Assembly (NCBI RefSeq): GCF_017303315.1
Contig: NZ_JAFKOI010000003.1
Location: forward strand, 1 to 64,000
Reading direction: 5' to 3'
DNA: 64,000 bases
Source of the DNA: Bacillus sp. NTK071
Lineage (GTDB): Bacteria > Bacillota > Bacilli > Bacillales > Guptibacillaceae
In this document: positions 28,191 through 39,928 of the stretch, one piece after another
How positions within the stretch are numbered: position 1 is the stretch's first letter
Layout: every line of letters begins with the position of its first letter
Notes under the pieces: model-generated
Database searches by the model: none
Told to the model about the DNA's origin: nothing
What the model saw: only the letters and a program-made list of their open reading frames with translations
Position numbers and translations under genes: made by a program

Positions 28191-31100
28191 CTACATATTT
28201 CGACGATATTTCCCGCCAACTTCATAGAGTGCTGTGGTGATTTGCCCGAGACTCGCAACCTTTACTGTTTCCATTAATTCTTCGAAAATATTTCCTTTTG
28301 TAAGGGCAGCGCGCTTTAAGCGATTAAGTCCGTCATTTGTCTTGTCAGCATGCTCTCCTTGGAACTGTTTTAAGTTCGTGATTTGCTGCTCTTTCTCTTC
28401 CTTGCTCGCTCGCGCAAGTTCCATGTTCCACTCTTCTTCTGCAGGTGGATTCGGATTTTTGTACGTATTTACGCCAACAATTGGAAGCTCTCCACTATGC
28501 TTTAGCATTTCATAATGCATCGATTCCTCTTGAATTTTACCACGCTGGTATTGCGTCTCCATTGCGCCAAGAACGCCTCCACGTGCATTAATGCGTTCAA
28601 ATTCAGATAGAACGGCTTCTTCAACAAGATCTGTTAGCTCTTCAATAATAAAGGAGCCCTGAAGTGGATTCTCATTCTTCGTCAATCCATGCTCTTTCGT
28701 AATAATCATTTGAATCGCCATGGCACGACGAACGGATTCTTCTGTCGGGGTTGTAACAGCCTCATCATACGCATTTGTATGAAGCGAGTTACAGTTGTCA
28801 TGAATTGCCATCAAGCCCTGTAGCGTCGTACGAATATCGTTGAAATCCATCTCCTGTGCATGGAGTGAGCGACCGGACGTTTGTACGTGGTACTTCAGTT
28901 TCTGACTTCGTGCATTTGCGCCGTACTTCTCCCTCATAACAGTAGCCCAGATTCTACGAGCGACTCTACCAATAACGGTGTATTCTGGATCTAGCCCGTT
29001 ACTGAAGAAGAATGATAAATTCGGTGCGAACTTATCGATATCCATACCACGGCTCAAGTAATATTCCACATACGTAAAGCCATTCGCAAGTGTAAACGCA
29101 AGCTGAGAAATTGGATTCGCTCCCGCTTCTGCAATATGATAGCCAGAAATGGAGACAGAATAATAATTTCGAACGTTTTCGTTAATGAAATACTCTTGAA
29201 TGTCACCCATCATACGTAGGGCAAATTCCGTTGAGAAAATACACGTGTTTTGACCTTGATCTTCTTTAAGAATATCGGCTTGAACGGTACCACGAACTGT
29301 ACTGAGTGTGCTTGATTTAATTTCCGCTAGCTCCTGCTCGGTTGCTTTACGTCCTTCTTTCTCTTCGAAGCGATTGATCTGCTGCTCAATTGCCGTATTC
29401 ATGAACATCGCAAGGATGATCGGAGCAGGTCCATTGATCGTCATCGAAACTGATGTTGACGGTGCACACAGGTCGAATCCTGCATAAAGTTTCTTCATAT
29501 CATCAAGCGTACAAATGCTAACCCCACTCTCGCCAACTTTACCGTAAATATCAGGGCGATAGTCTGGATCTTCTCCATACAGAGTTACCGAATCAAAAGC
29601 GGTACTAAGACGCTTGGCATCCTCGTTCTCAGAAAGGTAATGGAACCGGCGATTTGTTCGTTCCGGCGTTCCTTCTCCTGCGAACTGACGCTTAGGATCC
29701 TCTCCTTTTCGCTTGAACGGGAAAACACCGCCTGTATACGGGAAAGAACCTGGGACATTTTCTTTCAATACCCAGCGAACAATTTCTCCCCAGTCTTCGT
29801 ACTTTGGAAGGGATACTTTCGGTATATCAAGACCAGCAAGACTTTTCGTTGTTAACTCTGTAACGATTTCTTTATCACGAATGACCGTTACAAATTCCTT
29901 GCCGCTATATTTCTCTTTCAACTCTGGCCAGTTCTCAATGATTTTTCTCGTTTCAGCATGCATGTCATCCATATTTTGATCTTTCATCCCTGACAACATC
30001 GAAATCGTCTCGTCATTTCCTTCTGTGCTCTCTAACATTTCAATTGTTCCTTGAAGCTGGAATGCTTTCCGAGCAAGCTGTACTTGCTTCTCCACATATT
30101 CATGGTAGCGACGAACAGAGCCTGAAATATCCTGCAAATATTGCTGGCGCTGTGGTGGAATGATTAAGTTTAATTTCTCAACGATATCGCTTGTTTCGAT
30201 ATCTGTTGCCCAATCATTGCGGCATTTGCGATGAATCGTATCAACAAGTGCTTTGAAAAGCGTATTGGTGCCTGGATCATTAAACTGACTGGCGATCGTG
30301 CCATAGACAGGCATCTTATCAAGGCTTTGCTCAAATAGCATATGACTGCGCTGGTATTGTTTCTTTACATCACGTAGCGCATCTTCAGAGCCTTTTCGCT
30401 CGTATTTATTAATCACAATTAAATCAGCAAAATCGATCATATCAATTTTCTCTAGCTGTGAAGGCGCACCGAATTCACTTGTCATCACATACATCGAAAC
30501 ATCGGCAATTTCAACGATCTCGGCATCCCCCTGGCCAATACCGCTTGTTTCAATGATGATCAAGTCATATCCGGCCGCTTTCACAACGGTTAACGCTTCT
30601 CGAATCGAAAGCGATAGTTCGGTCTTAGATTTACGCGTGGCAAGACTTCTCATAAAGACACGATCGTTATGAATGGCATTCATGCGGATACGGTCTCCAA
30701 GAAGGGCTCCACCAGTCTTTTGCTTTGTCGGATCAATCGATAGGATCGCAACCGTTTTCTCACTGAACTCATTAATGAAACGACGTACGAGCTCATCTGT
30801 TAAGGAACTTTTCCCCGCTCCACCTGTTCCTGTAATACCGATTACCGGTGTTTCCGTTGCCATTGATTTCAGCTTATCGAATACCTTCTCAGCTGTTGCT
30901 GCTGTCTCTTCTGTTACCTCCGCTCCATAGCTTTCAGCAAGCGTAATAAGGCTAGAGACGGCTTGAGGATCGCGCTCGTGAAGACGATCAATCTGGTTGT
31001 CGATTTGCTTAAATGTCGGAAAATCGCATTCTTTTATCATCAGATCAATCATTCCCTGAAGACCAAGATCACTTCCATCGTCAGGTGAGAAAATACGAGA

Positions 31101-31454
31101 AATGCCGTATTCATGTAGCTCCTTAATTTCTTTCGGAATAATTACGCCACCACCGCCACCGTAGATCTTAACGTGTGAAGCGCCTTTTTCTTTTAAGAGA
31201 TCATACATGTACTTAAAGTACTCCATGTGACCACCCTGATAAGAAGAGATGGCAATTCCCTGTGCGTCCTCTTGAATCGCTGCATTTACAACTTCTTCAA
31301 CCGAGCGATTGTGTCCAAGGTGAACAACCTCTGCTCCACTAGACTGTAAAATTCGTCGCATAATGTTAATGGATGCATCATGACCATCAAACAAACTTGA
31401 AGCGGTTACAAAACGAACGTGATGAACCGGCTTATACGTTTCCATTACACTCAC
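28191..31454 (-). CDS. icmF: Fused isobutyryl-CoA mutase IcmF
   Basis: B12-dependent carbon-skeleton mutase interconverting isobutyryl-CoA and butyryl-CoA, with its own G-protein chaperone. The product is about 1,087 residues: an N-terminal B12-binding domain ([14 protein letters not shown], with the cobalt His), a MeaB-like GTPase domain (about 210-420; Walker [10 protein letters not shown]), a linker, and the large substrate-binding mutase domain at the C-terminus. The start was taken as GTG at 31454, seven bases after GGAGG; the frame opens earlier at 31487. It is the last gene of the fadF operon, 13 bases after the tetR stop. Confidence 0.93.
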   Translation of the reverse strand: MSVMETYKPVHHVRFVTASSLFDGHDASINIMRRILQSSGAEVVHLGHNRSVEEVVNAAIQEDAQGIAISSYQGGHMEYFKYMYDLLKEKGASHVKIYGGGGGVIIPKEIKELHEYGISRIFSPDDGSDLGLQGMIDLMIKECDFPTFKQIDNQIDRLHERDPQAVSSLITLAESYGAEVTEETAATAEKVFDKLKSMATETPVIGITGTGGAGKSSLTDELVRRFINEFSEKTVAILSIDPTKQKTGGALLGDRIRMNAIHNDRVFMRSLATRKSKTELSLSIREALTVVKAAGYDLIIIETSGIGQGDAEIVEIADVSMYVMTSEFGAPSQLEKIDMIDFADLIVINKYERKGSEDALRDVKKQYQRSHMLFEQSLDKMPVYGTIASQFNDPGTNTLFKALVDTIHRKCRNDWATDIETSDIVEKLNLIIPPQRQQYLQDISGSVRRYHEYVEKQVQLARKAFQLQGTIEMLESTEGNDETISMLSGMKDQNMDDMHAETRKIIENWPELKEKYSGKEFVTVIRDKEIVTELTTKSLAGLDIPKVSLPKYEDWGEIVRWVLKENVPGSFPYTGGVFPFKRKGEDPKRQFAGEGTPERTNRRFHYLSENEDAKRLSTAFDSVTLYGEDPDYRPDIYGKVGESGVSICTLDDMKKLYAGFDLCAPSTSVSMTINGPAPIILAMFMNTAIEQQINRFEEKEGRKATEQELAEIKSSTLSTVRGTVQADILKEDQGQNTCIFSTEFALRMMGDIQEYFINENVRNYYSVSISGYHIAEAGANPISQLAFTLANGFTYVEYYLSRGMDIDKFAPNLSFFFSNGLDPEYTVIGRVARRIWATVMREKYGANARSQKLKYHVQTSGRSLHAQEMDFNDIRTTLQGLMAIHDNCNSLHTNAYDEAVTTPTEESVRRAMAIQMIITKEHGLTKNENPLQGSFIIEELTDLVEEAVLSEFERINARGGVLGAMETQYQRGKIQEESMHYEMLKHSGELPIVGVNTYKNPNPPAEEEWNMELARASKEEKEQQITNLKQFQGEHADKTNDGLNRLKRAALTKGNIFEELMETVKVASLGQITTALYEVGGKYRRNM

Positions 31455-31467
31455 TGCTATTCCTCCT

Positions 31468-32103
31468 CTAAACGTTTTTTGCTTCAACAGGATTCAGTGC
31501 TTGAATGATAAAAGCTTCCTGCATCTTTGTGTATTCTTCTATTGAATAACGAGATCTAAGCGCCCAGCGCCTGAACACCCACATTTGTCCTTGAACGAGA
31601 ATATTATGGGCAGCCCCATATATTTCATCTTCTGAAAGATGAAGTTTTCCTTCTGCCACACATTCTTCAATCAGCTTCTCGAAGATTTCGGCCATCCCAA
31701 GTTCTTTTTTCAGTACATAAGGGAGTGTTTCACGTGGAAGGGACTTCGCTTCCTGGTACATGACAAGCACTTCATCCTGCATATCATCCATCACATGATA
31801 AAACGCATGAAGGGCCTGTCGTAACCGTTCAATTCCAGAGATATTCGGTTTTAACTGCTCTTCCAGACGCTCGCGGACTTCATCATAGATGCTGTCGCAA
31901 ACGAGGTACAGTACATCTTCTTTTTTGCGGATGTATTCATAGAGCGTTCCGATGCTGAATCCCGCTACCCGTGCGATTTCTCTCGTCGTCGTACGGTGAA
32001 ATCCCTTTTCTTTAAAAAGGGACACCGCCGCCTTAATCATTTGTTCACGTCTTTTCTGGATGAGTTTTTCATCCTTCACCATCGAAGGAACGTTCTTTTT
32101 CAC
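31468..32103 (-). CDS. TetR/AcrR-family regulator of the acyl-CoA operon
   Basis: 211-residue repressor with an N-terminal helix-turn-helix (about 30-65: [27 protein letters not shown] cut here in two parts, [15 protein letters not shown] and [12 protein letters not shown]) and a ligand-binding helical domain typical of FadR-like regulators of fatty acid use. It overlaps the end of meaB by 35 bases and starts with GTG, eight bases from AAGGGG. Being inside the operon it probably controls, it may repress itself through the palindrome at 39946. Acyl-CoA as inducer is inferred. Confidence 0.85.
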   Translation of the reverse strand: MKKNVPSMVKDEKLIQKRREQMIKAAVSLFKEKGFHRTTTREIARVAGFSIGTLYEYIRKKEDVLYLVCDSIYDEVRERLEEQLKPNISGIERLRQALHAFYHVMDDMQDEVLVMYQEAKSLPRETLPYVLKKELGMAEIFEKLIEECVAEGKLHLSEDEIYGAAHNILVQGQMWVFRRWALRSRYSIEEYTKMQEAFIIQALNPVEAKNV

Positions 32104-33067
32104 CTTCCCATCCCCTTCCTCTTAGCGTTTGTCGACCAACATAATCCTCAAGCAGCCGAACCGCCGCTGAGTAAGGGTCAACTGAACCACTTGTCACTTC
32201 TTCGATCCAGCTTTTATCGCGAGATTCTTCTTGTTCAACGAGCTTTTTCATCATTTCCGCATGAACAACTTCAATGACTTCACGTTCAAGCGACGTCTTT
32301 CGTCTCGCCTCTCGCTCACCTGACTGCTTGCTGTATGCAAAGTGTTCCTGAATCTTCTCCCAGAGTTCCTCAAGACCTTCACTTCTTACAGAAACGGTTT
32401 TGACGATTGGCGGACGCCACGGCGCATCATGCTTCACAATATCAAGCATGCTTTCAAGCTCGGCTAGTAGCTTCGGCACCCCTGACAAATCTGCCTTATT
32501 CACTACAAAAAGATCCGCGATCTCCATGATGCCTGCTTTAAACACCTGAACGACATCACCGCTACCAGGATTCAATACAACTGCAATCGTATCGGCGATT
32601 TTCATAATATCGAGTTCGGATTGGCCAACGCCAACGGTTTCAATTAGAATGACGTCAAAACCAAACGCATCCATTAGCCGAACCGTTTCTTTCGTTGTAC
32701 GTGATAATCCACCAAGACTCCCTCTCGTTCCCATGCTACGGATGAAAACACCAGGATCCGTAAAATGTTCCGCCATCCTCACCCGATCACCTAGAAGAGC
32801 ACCTCCGCTAAATGGGCTCGTTGGGTCGACCGCTACTACACCAACGGATAACCCCTGTTTCCTAAGATAAGTAATGAGCCTGTTAACGAGCGAGCTTTTA
32901 CCAGCACCCGGCGATCCCGTCATCCCAATATAATGAGCGCGTCCTGTCATTGGATGGATATCCTTTAGTAGCTCTAGCTTTTCTGCCGAATCATTCTCAA
33001 CAAGGCTAATCGCTTTAGCAAGTGCACGTTCATCCTGATTTGACATTCGTTCTGCGAGTGGATGCAT
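32069..33067 (-). CDS. meaB: MeaB-family G3E GTPase, mutase chaperone
   Basis: Small GTPase that loads and protects B12-dependent acyl-CoA mutases. The product is about 332 residues with Walker [35 protein letters not shown] and the guanine-specificity NKAD motif. The start at 33067 is the ATG nine bases after AGAAGG; a GTG three codons earlier overlaps that site. It sits 14 bases downstream of an acyl-CoA dehydrogenase and overlaps tetR. IcmF in the same operon already carries a MeaB-like domain. Confidence 0.92.
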   Translation of the reverse strand: MHPLAERMSNQDERALAKAISLVENDSAEKLELLKDIHPMTGRAHYIGMTGSPGAGKSSLVNRLITYLRKQGLSVGVVAVDPTSPFSGGALLGDRVRMAEHFTDPGVFIRSMGTRGSLGGLSRTTKETVRLMDAFGFDVILIETVGVGQSELDIMKIADTIAVVLNPGSGDVVQVFKAGIMEIADLFVVNKADLSGVPKLLAELESMLDIVKHDAPWRPPIVKTVSVRSEGLEELWEKIQEHFAYSKQSGEREARRKTSLEREVIEVVHAEMMKKLVEQEESRDKSWIEEVTSGSVDPYSAAVRLLEDYVGRQTLRGRGWEGEKERSFDGEG

Positions 33068-33081
33068 TGCTTTCACCCTTC

Positions 33082-34224
33082 TTAATCAGCCATCAACATT
33101 CTTGAAATAACAAGACGCTGAATTTCATTCGTTCCTTCATAGATTTGCGTAATCTTTGCATCTCTCATATAACGCTCAACTGGATAGTCTTTCGTATAAC
33201 CATAGCCTCCAAACACTTGGACAGCTTCTGTTGTCACTTCCATTGAGATGTCACCTGCATACAATTTAGACATCGCTGATTCTTTGCCGTATGGTAGTCC
33301 CTGACTTTCCTTCCATGCTGCTTGATATGTTAATAGTCTTGCTGCTTCGATTTTCGTTGCCATATCAGCAAGCTTGAAGCCAATGCCCTGATTCTCTCCA
33401 ATTGGTTTACCGAACTGCTTGCGCTCTTTCGCGTATGCCGTTGCAGCATCCAGTGCTCCTTGTGCAATTCCGACTGCCTGTGCTGCGATACCGTTACGAC
33501 CACCATCTAGTGTTTTCATCGCAATCTTAAAGCCCTGTCCTTCATCGCCAAGACGATTCTCAACCGGAACGCGGCAATCTTCGAAAATAATTTCTAGCGT
33601 TGGAGATGAGCGAATTCCAAGCTTTTTCTCTTTTTTACCCATCGAGAATCCTGGCGTATCTTTCTCAACGATAAATGCCGTAATTCCCTTGTGACGCTTT
33701 TCTTTATCTGTTTGAGCAAACACGATATAAATATCTGCTTCGCCACCGTTTGTGATGAAAATTTTTGATCCGTTCAAGATGTAATCATCGCCATCAAGCT
33801 TAGCGGTCGTTTTCATGCCACCTGCATCCGATCCTGATCCAGGTTCAGTTAGGCCGTATGCTCCCATTAGCTTTCCTTCTGCCATCGGACGAAGGAATTT
33901 CTGCTTCTGCTCTTCCGTTCCAAACGCATTCACAGGCCAGCCGGCAAGAGACGTGTGAGCAGAAAGCGTAACGCCTGTCGATGCACAAACGCGGGAAAGC
34001 TCTTCTACCGCAATAACATAGCTTAAATAATCAGAGCCAATTCCACCATACTCTTCAGACCACGGAATGCCCGTTAATCCAAGCTCCGCCATTTGTTCAA
34101 ACAAGTTGCGATCAAAACGTTCTTCCTCATCACGCTCTGCAGCTGTTGGTTCAACTTCCTTTCTTGCAAAGTCACGGACCATTTTACGTAGCATTTCATG
34201 TTCTTCTGATAGTTGGAAATTCAT
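33082..34224 (-). CDS. Acyl-CoA dehydrogenase
   Basis: FAD enzyme for the first oxidation step of acyl-CoA breakdown. The 380-residue product has the family motifs [27 protein letters not shown], and [11 protein letters not shown] with the catalytic glutamate. The start at 34224 is set by AAAGGAG; an upstream ATG at 34275 gives an unrelated extension. It is close in sequence to acdA next door, which suggests an old tandem duplication. Whether it prefers short straight or branched acyl-CoA cannot be read by eye. Confidence 0.95.
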   Translation of the reverse strand: MNFQLSEEHEMLRKMVRDFARKEVEPTAAERDEEERFDRNLFEQMAELGLTGIPWSEEYGGIGSDYLSYVIAVEELSRVCASTGVTLSAHTSLAGWPVNAFGTEEQKQKFLRPMAEGKLMGAYGLTEPGSGSDAGGMKTTAKLDGDDYILNGSKIFITNGGEADIYIVFAQTDKEKRHKGITAFIVEKDTPGFSMGKKEKKLGIRSSPTLEIIFEDCRVPVENRLGDEGQGFKIAMKTLDGGRNGIAAQAVGIAQGALDAATAYAKERKQFGKPIGENQGIGFKLADMATKIEAARLLTYQAAWKESQGLPYGKESAMSKLYAGDISMEVTTEAVQVFGGYGYTKDYPVERYMRDAKITQIYEGTNEIQRLVISRMLMAD

Positions 34225-34246
34225 ATGATTTCTCTCCTTTAGGTGG

Positions 34247-34306
34247 TTTGGACAATAAAATAAGATTTTGGACAATATATTTGATTTTCGGACAATAAAC
34301 CGGGTT
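34247..34306 (-). repeat. 20-bp direct repeat array, 3 units
   Basis: Three head-to-tail units of exactly 20 bases, each TTTGGACAATA (or TTCGGACAATA) plus a variable part ending GATT or GGTT: 34247-34266, 34267-34286, 34287-34306. It lies between acdA and the second acyl-CoA dehydrogenase. The same unit recurs at 63422. Confidence 0.85.
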
Positions 34307-34320
34307 TCCGCGGCTAGTTT

Positions 34321-35463
34321 CTAGCGGAGTAAGTTCCTACTTATCACGATTTTCTGTATTTCACTCGTGCCTTCGTAGATTTCGCATACTTTTGCGTCTC
34401 TAAAGAGGCGCTCAACTGGGTAATCTTTTGTGTAACCATATCCGCCGTAGACTTGGACGGCTTCGATTGATGCTTTGACGGCTGCTTTCGATGCGAAGAG
34501 CTTTGCCATTGATACTTCCTGCATGCACGGCGTGCCGTGGTTCTTCAGGTCTGCTGCACGATAGGTTAATAGTTTCGCAGCTTCCACTTCCGTTGCCATA
34601 TCAGCGAGTTTGAAACCAAGACCCTGGTTCTGGCCGATCGGCTTACCGAACTGCTCGCGTTCTTTGGCGTAAGCTGTTGCATATTCCAATGCGGCTTCTG
34701 CAATTCCAAGAGACTGTGCAGCGATCCCGATTCTGCCGCTTTCAAGGTTCGCCATCGCAATCTTGAAGCCCTGACCTTCTTCACCAAGACGATTCTCAAT
34801 TGGTACACGGCAATCTTCGAAAATGATTTCTACAGTGTTGGATCCGTTAAGCCCCATTTTCTTTTCCTTTTTACCAACGCTAAATCCAGGCATATCACGT
34901 TCGATAATAAAAGCTGTGACGCCTTTACTTCCTTTTTCATCTTGATTCGTACGTGCAAAAGCAACATACGTATCAGCTTCGCCACCGTTCGTGATGAAAA
35001 TTTTCGAACCGTTCAAGATATAGTGATCACCATCACGAACCGCACGTGTTTTCATACTACTTGCATCAGAGCCTGAACTCGGTTCTGTTAGAGCAAATGC
35101 TCCGAGATATTCACCTGTCGCAAGTTTTGGAACGTATTTCTGTTTCTGCTCTTCCGTTCCAAATGAAAGAATCGGCAATGTGCCAACAGATGTATGAACG
35201 GAAAGAATGACCCCAACCGTTGCACTCACTTTGGATAGTTCATGAATCGCGATGATATAAGATGTATAATCCATCTCAGCGCCACCATAGGCTTCCGGAA
35301 TCGGGATACCCATTAATCCAAGCTCACCCATTCGCTTGATCAGTTCGCGTGGAAAACGGTCCGTTTCTTCCATTTCCTCAATAATTGGCGCAATTTCTTT
35401 CTCAGCAAAATCACGAACCATCTTCTGCATCATCTTCTGCTCTTCCGTAAATACAAGCTCCAT
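34321..35463 (-). CDS. acdA: Acyl-CoA dehydrogenase AcdA
   Basis: 380-residue FAD-dependent acyl-CoA dehydrogenase, counterpart of AcdA in this region of B. subtilis. Motifs: [42 protein letters not shown] and the catalytic glutamate in [10 protein letters not shown]. It lies 20 bases downstream of the 3-hydroxybutyryl-CoA dehydrogenase gene, and about 100 bases upstream of its paralogue, the gap being filled by the 20-bp repeat array. Confidence 0.95.
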   Translation of the reverse strand: MELVFTEEQKMMQKMVRDFAEKEIAPIIEEMEETDRFPRELIKRMGELGLMGIPIPEAYGGAEMDYTSYIIAIHELSKVSATVGVILSVHTSVGTLPILSFGTEEQKQKYVPKLATGEYLGAFALTEPSSGSDASSMKTRAVRDGDHYILNGSKIFITNGGEADTYVAFARTNQDEKGSKGVTAFIIERDMPGFSVGKKEKKMGLNGSNTVEIIFEDCRVPIENRLGEEGQGFKIAMANLESGRIGIAAQSLGIAEAALEYATAYAKEREQFGKPIGQNQGLGFKLADMATEVEAAKLLTYRAADLKNHGTPCMQEVSMAKLFASKAAVKASIEAVQVYGGYGYTKDYPVERLFRDAKVCEIYEGTSEIQKIVISRNLLR

Positions 35464-35483
35464 GCTCGTTCCCCCTCTTGGTG

Positions 35484-36344
35484 TTAATCCTGGTATTGGT
35501 AGAAGCCTCTTCCTGTCTTACGTCCGAGCCAGCCGGCTTTCACATACTTACGAAGAAGCGGGCATGGGCGATACTTATCGTCGCCAAATCCTTCTTGAAG
35601 CGTTTCCATAATATAAAGACACGTATCAAGACCAATAAAATCAGCGAGCGTTAGCGGCCCCATTGGATGATTCATCCCTAGCTTCATCACGCTATCGATA
35701 TCCTCAGGAGACGAAACACCTTCATACACTGTATAAATGGCTTCATTAATCATTGGCATCAAGATGCGATTGGATACAAAACCAGGGAAGTCATTTACTT
35801 CAACCGCTGTTTTCCCGAGATCCACTGCTAATTTCTCAACTGCCTGATAGCTCTCATCTGTCGTCGCTAAGCCACGAATGATTTCAACGAGTTTCATAAC
35901 AGGAACCGGATTCATGAAATGCATACCGATGACTTTCTCAGGTCTTTTAGTAGCTGCAGCAATTTCCGTAATTGGAAGGGATGATGTATTCGTTGCAAGA
36001 ATTGCATGCTCTGGTGCGATTTCATCAAGACGCGCGAAGAGGTTGCCTTTCACTTCCATGTTTTCAACTGCTGCTTCAATGACAATATCTACGTGCTTTG
36101 CATCGTGAATATCTGTTGTTGGCTTTAATCGATCCATCGTTCCATTTAAGTCTTCCTGTGTAATTCGCTCTTTGGAAACTTGTTTTGAAAGGTTTTTCTC
36201 AATTCTTGCAAGTCCTTTATCGATATATTCCTGCTTTAGATCGTTTAAATAGACAGTGTATCCGGATACTGCACATACTTGTGCAATCCCTGCACCCATT
36301 TGTCCTGCACCGATTACCATAATTGTTTTGATTTCCATCATCAT
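35484..36344 (-). CDS. hbd: 3-hydroxybutyryl-CoA dehydrogenase
   Basis: Oxidises 3-hydroxyacyl-CoA to 3-ketoacyl-CoA with NAD+. The 286-residue product has the Rossmann nucleotide site [13 protein letters not shown], the catalytic His in [15 protein letters not shown], and [14 protein letters not shown]. Three ATG codons follow GGAGG in a row; the second (36341) has the best spacing. It lies directly after the thiolase gene, the substrate-product neighbour. Confidence 0.95.
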   Translation of the reverse strand: MMMEIKTIMVIGAGQMGAGIAQVCAVSGYTVYLNDLKQEYIDKGLARIEKNLSKQVSKERITQEDLNGTMDRLKPTTDIHDAKHVDIVIEAAVENMEVKGNLFARLDEIAPEHAILATNTSSLPITEIAAATKRPEKVIGMHFMNPVPVMKLVEIIRGLATTDESYQAVEKLAVDLGKTAVEVNDFPGFVSNRILMPMINEAIYTVYEGVSSPEDIDSVMKLGMNHPMGPLTLADFIGLDTCLYIMETLQEGFGDDKYRPCPLLRKYVKAGWLGRKTGRGFYQYQD

Positions 36345-36352
36345 TCCGCCTC

Positions 36353-37531
36353 CTATACTTGAACCATAATGGCGTCACCCTGGCCGCCACCGCTGCAGAT
36401 TGCTGCAATGCCGATGCCACCGCCACGTCTTTTTAATTCATGGATAAGTGTAATTAGAATTCTCGCTCCACTTGCGCCAATCGGATGCCCCAGTGCGACT
36501 GCGCCGCCATGCACATTCACTTTTTCTTCATCAAGCGAAGCGATCTTGCCACTTGTTAGGGCAACTGCTGCAAAAGCTTCGTTGATTTCGAAAAGGTCAA
36601 TCTCTTCAAGCGTCTTGCCTGTTTTCTTCAGTAGTTCATTAATGACTAGACCAGGAGTTTTTGGAAAGTCCTTTGCTTCGACGGCGATTGCGGTATGAGC
36701 TAGAATGGTCGCCATCACTTCTTTGCCTTCCTTAGCTGCACGATCTTCAGACATGAGGACAAGCGCCCCAGCTCCGTCGTTTACGCCAGGTGCATTTCCT
36801 GCGGTAATCGTTCCATCTGCACCAAAGACAGGCTTCAGCTTGCTTAATTGTTCAGTCGTTGTGCCCTTACGCGGTGCTTCATCGTGTTCAACAACGAGTG
36901 GATCACCTTTACGCTGTGGTACTTCAACCGGAACGATTTCCTCAGCAAAGATTCCTTCTTCCATTGCTTTCACCGCACGCTCCTGGCTTCTAGATGCCCA
37001 GCGATCCTGCTCTTCTCTTGATACTTCATACTCCTCTGCCGTTGTATTGCCGTATACACCCATATGACAACCGTCAAACGAACAAGTAAGCCCATCATGA
37101 ACCATCAAGTCAACAATCTGCTTATCTCCCATTCGCATGCCCCAGCGTGCATCTTTCATAATGTAAGGCGCATTGCTCATCGATTCCATTCCACCAGCAA
37201 CAATCACTTCTTCATCGCCAGAACGGATGATTTGATCACCGAGCGTCACACTGCGTAGTCCTGATGCACACACCTTATTAATCGTTTCCGTTTTCACTTC
37301 CCATGGAATACCTGCGTTTCTAGCAGCTTGACGAGAAGGGATTTGCCCCTGACCTCCTTGAAGGACAGAACCCATAATCACTTCACCAACAGAAGCAGGA
37401 TCAACACCTGCACGCTTCAACGCTTCTTTAATCGCTGTTCCACCGAGCTGTGATGCTTCGATTGACTTCAATGCCCCACCAAACTTACCAAATGGCGTTC
37501 TTACTCCACTTACAATGACTGTTTTTCCCAT
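36353..37531 (-). CDS. Acetyl-CoA C-acetyltransferase (thiolase)
   Basis: Cleaves acetoacetyl-CoA or longer 3-ketoacyl-CoA. The 392-residue product has the nucleophile cysteine in [10 protein letters not shown], the [14 protein letters not shown] histidine motif and the second cysteine in [15 protein letters not shown] precedes the ATG. It is followed at once by hbd and preceded by fadF. A cre-like site and a degenerate palindrome lie in its leader, so it may have an internal promoter. Confidence 0.95.
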   Translation of the reverse strand: MGKTVIVSGVRTPFGKFGGALKSIEASQLGGTAIKEALKRAGVDPASVGEVIMGSVLQGGQGQIPSRQAARNAGIPWEVKTETINKVCASGLRSVTLGDQIIRSGDEEVIVAGGMESMSNAPYIMKDARWGMRMGDKQIVDLMVHDGLTCSFDGCHMGVYGNTTAEEYEVSREEQDRWASRSQERAVKAMEEGIFAEEIVPVEVPQRKGDPLVVEHDEAPRKGTTTEQLSKLKPVFGADGTITAGNAPGVNDGAGALVLMSEDRAAKEGKEVMATILAHTAIAVEAKDFPKTPGLVINELLKKTGKTLEEIDLFEINEAFAAVALTSGKIASLDEEKVNVHGGAVALGHPIGASGARILITLIHELKRRGGGIGIAAICSGGGQGDAIMVQV

Positions 37532-37553
37532 TCGAAAAACCTCCTCTTGTTAT

Positions 37554-37567
37554 TGAAAACGCTACCA
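37554..37567. promoter_or_regulatory. cre-like site upstream of the thiolase gene
   Basis: TGAAAACGCTACCA differs at one position from the CcpA site TGWNANCGNTNWCA. It lies 23 bases before the thiolase start. Carbon catabolite repression of fatty-acid genes is known in Bacillus. Confidence 0.5.
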
Positions 37568-37586
37568 TAAAAGGGTAAAACACGAC

Positions 37587-37600
37587 TGAACGCTCGCTCA
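37587..37600. promoter_or_regulatory. Possible degenerate TetR operator before the thiolase gene
   Basis: TGAACGCTCGCTCA has the layout TGA-N-CG-NN-CG-N-TCA, like a weakened version of the TGAATGAGCATTCA palindrome upstream of fadF. Weak by itself. Confidence 0.3.
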
Positions 37601-37691
37601 CCTTATCGACAAAGCGACAAAGGAAAGAGCTCATACAGGTTGTCAAAAACCTGCATAAGCTTACCCTTTGAAGAAACTTCTCTCTATCAAC

Positions 37692-39800
37692 TTATTGAAC
37701 GACTGCTTCTTTTTGAACAATAGATCGCTCTAGAATTTCAACGATATCAAGTGTTGCCACTTCTTCTTCTACTTCTTTCGCTTTCGTTCCATCGCTCATC
37801 ATTGTTAAGCAATATGGACACGCACTTCCGATTACGGAAGGTTTGACACTAAGTGCCTGCTCAGTTCGAGTTACGTTGATGCGGGAACCAGTGTCTTCCT
37901 CTGTCCACATCAATCCGCCACCAGCTCCACAGCACATACCGTTTTCACGGTTACGATCCATCTCGATGACTTCTACACCAGGAATGCTGCGTAGAATTTC
38001 GCGTGGTGGATCATAAACTTCATTGTAACGGCCGAGGTAACAAGAATCATGATACGTAATTCTCTCGTTTACTTCGTGTTTCGGCTTTAGTTTTCCTTCT
38101 TTAATCCAGTCATACAATAATTCTGTATGGTGATAAACCTCTGCTTCAAGTCCAAATTCAGGATACTCGTTTTTCAATGAGTTATAAGCATGAGGATCAA
38201 TCGTCACTATCTTAGTGATGTTATGTTTCTGGAACGTTTCAATATTCTTTTGTGCAAGATCCTGGAATAGGAACTCGTTCCCAACACGTCTTGGCGTATC
38301 GCCTGAGTTTTTCTCCTTGTTACCAAGGATTGCGAATGAAATGCCTGCTTCGTTCATAATCTTCGCAAAGGAAGCTGCAATCTTTTGGCTACGGTTATCA
38401 TAAGAGCCCATTGAGCCAACCCAGAAAAGGTACTCAAACTCTTCACCAGCTTTTTCTTTTTCTTTCACAGTAGGTACAACGATATCATCACGCATATCGC
38501 GCCAGTTCTCACGCTCTTTACGGCTAATGCCCCACGGGTTGCCTTGACGTTCAATGTTCGTAATCGCACGCTGTACATCGCTATCCATCTTCCCTTCCAT
38601 TAGGACAAGGTGGCGACGCATATCGATGATTTTATCAACGTGTTCGTTCTCTACTGGACACTGATCCTCACAGTTACGACACGTCGTACATGCCCAGATC
38701 TCTTCTTCTGTAATAACGTTACCAATTAATTCATCACTAACAAGTGATTCAGCAGCTGCTGCCGTTTCTTGCTGGCCACGTGACTGGTAAGCAATCTGGT
38801 TTCCTGCAGTATTTGAGAATGCATATGCAGGTACCCATGGCGTTCTTGATGTAACGGCTGCACCTTTTTCGGTTAAATGATCACGTAGCTTTACAATTAA
38901 GTCCATTGGCGAAAGAATTTTACCTGTTGCAGTTGCTGGGCACATGTTTGTGCATCGACCACATTCTACACATGCGTATAGATCAACAAGCTGTTTCTGA
39001 TTAAAATCTTCAATCTTATTGACACCATATTCCTCTTGACTCTCATCTTCAAAATTAATGGAGGAAAGCTGACCGACTTTGTTTGTACGACCAAGGAATA
39101 CGTTAACAGGTCCTGCAATTAAGTGCGCGTGCTTGGACTGCGGTACGTATACCATAAACGTTAGTAATACAAGAAGGTGAATCCACCAGAAGAAGAAAAA
39201 GAGTGCAATGGCAGCTGTCTCATTAATCCAGGAAAAGAGAAATGCAATTCCTGAAGCGATAGGAGCACTCCATGAATAATCAAGGTCATGCCAGAGGATT
39301 TCCATTCCGTTTCCAAATAGAACTGAGATCATTAAAAGCCCAATAAATAAAAGCACGAGTCCTGCTTTAAATCCTTTTTTCAACCTTGCAATCGCTTCAA
39401 TATAACGACGATAAAATGCCCAAACGACGGCTGTCAAAATCATAAGCGTTACGAGTTCTTGAAAGAACGTAAACGCTGGATATAAAGGTCCAAGAGGAAG
39501 ATGTGATTCCGGCGATAGACCTTTAATAACCATGTCAATCGCACCGAATTGAACGAGAAGGAAACCGTAGAACATCATCACATGGATGGTTCCACTCTTC
39601 TTATCTTTTAATAATTTCTTTTGCCCGAATACTTTGACCAGAATCGCTTCTAGTCGTTCTTTCATGGAATGATCAAATTCTGCTTTCTTCCCTAGCTTAA
39701 TGTATTCATATCTTGTTTTCACAACATATCCAAACAAAGAGAATGCGTAAGCGGTTACAAGAATGAAAGCAATCCAGTTGGCGATCAATAAAGCATCCAT
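37692..39800 (-). CDS. fadF: Membrane iron-sulfur oxidoreductase FadF
   Basis: 702-residue membrane-bound (Fe-S) protein that probably carries electrons from acyl-CoA dehydrogenation to the quinone pool. The N-terminal third has about six membrane segments (cytochrome-b-like NarI fold). Two 4Fe-4S clusters follow (CVECGRCTNMCP and CTTCRNCEDQCP), then two CCG-type domains (DSCYLGRYNE, MCCGAGGG). It is the first gene of the operon running to icmF. The promoter region has a TetR-type palindrome and a cre-like site. Confidence 0.93.
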   Translation of the reverse strand: MDALLIANWIAFILVTAYAFSLFGYVVKTRYEYIKLGKKAEFDHSMKERLEAILVKVFGQKKLLKDKKSGTIHVMMFYGFLLVQFGAIDMVIKGLSPESHLPLGPLYPAFTFFQELVTLMILTAVVWAFYRRYIEAIARLKKGFKAGLVLLFIGLLMISVLFGNGMEILWHDLDYSWSAPIASGIAFLFSWINETAAIALFFFFWWIHLLVLLTFMVYVPQSKHAHLIAGPVNVFLGRTNKVGQLSSINFEDESQEEYGVNKIEDFNQKQLVDLYACVECGRCTNMCPATATGKILSPMDLIVKLRDHLTEKGAAVTSRTPWVPAYAFSNTAGNQIAYQSRGQQETAAAAESLVSDELIGNVITEEEIWACTTCRNCEDQCPVENEHVDKIIDMRRHLVLMEGKMDSDVQRAITNIERQGNPWGISRKERENWRDMRDDIVVPTVKEKEKAGEEFEYLFWVGSMGSYDNRSQKIAASFAKIMNEAGISFAILGNKEKNSGDTPRRVGNEFLFQDLAQKNIETFQKHNITKIVTIDPHAYNSLKNEYPEFGLEAEVYHHTELLYDWIKEGKLKPKHEVNERITYHDSCYLGRYNEVYDPPREILRSIPGVEVIEMDRNRENGMCCGAGGGLMWTEEDTGSRINVTRTEQALSVKPSVIGSACPYCLTMMSDGTKAKEVEEEVATLDIVEILERSIVQKEAVVQ

Positions 39801-39885
39801 GTTGGCAAACCTCTCCTTTCATGTCATTCCTTCTTGTTAGCACGCTTTACGATATCTGAACAGAGTCGGATGAACAGATAATTAA

Positions 39886-39899
39886 TGAAAACGCTTTTA
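39886..39899. promoter_or_regulatory. cre-like site upstream of fadF
   Basis: TGAAAACGCTTTTA, one mismatch from the CcpA consensus, lies about 85 bases before fadF and downstream of the proposed promoter, a position where CcpA could block transcription. Confidence 0.5.
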
Positions 39900-39928
39900 A
39901 GTCAGAATGAAAGTAATTTTCTGACTAC

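Noticed and set aside
34247-34306. CRISPR-like array
   Set aside because: Units are 20 bases, directly abutting, with no unique spacers and no cas genes nearby; the same holds for 63422-63521.
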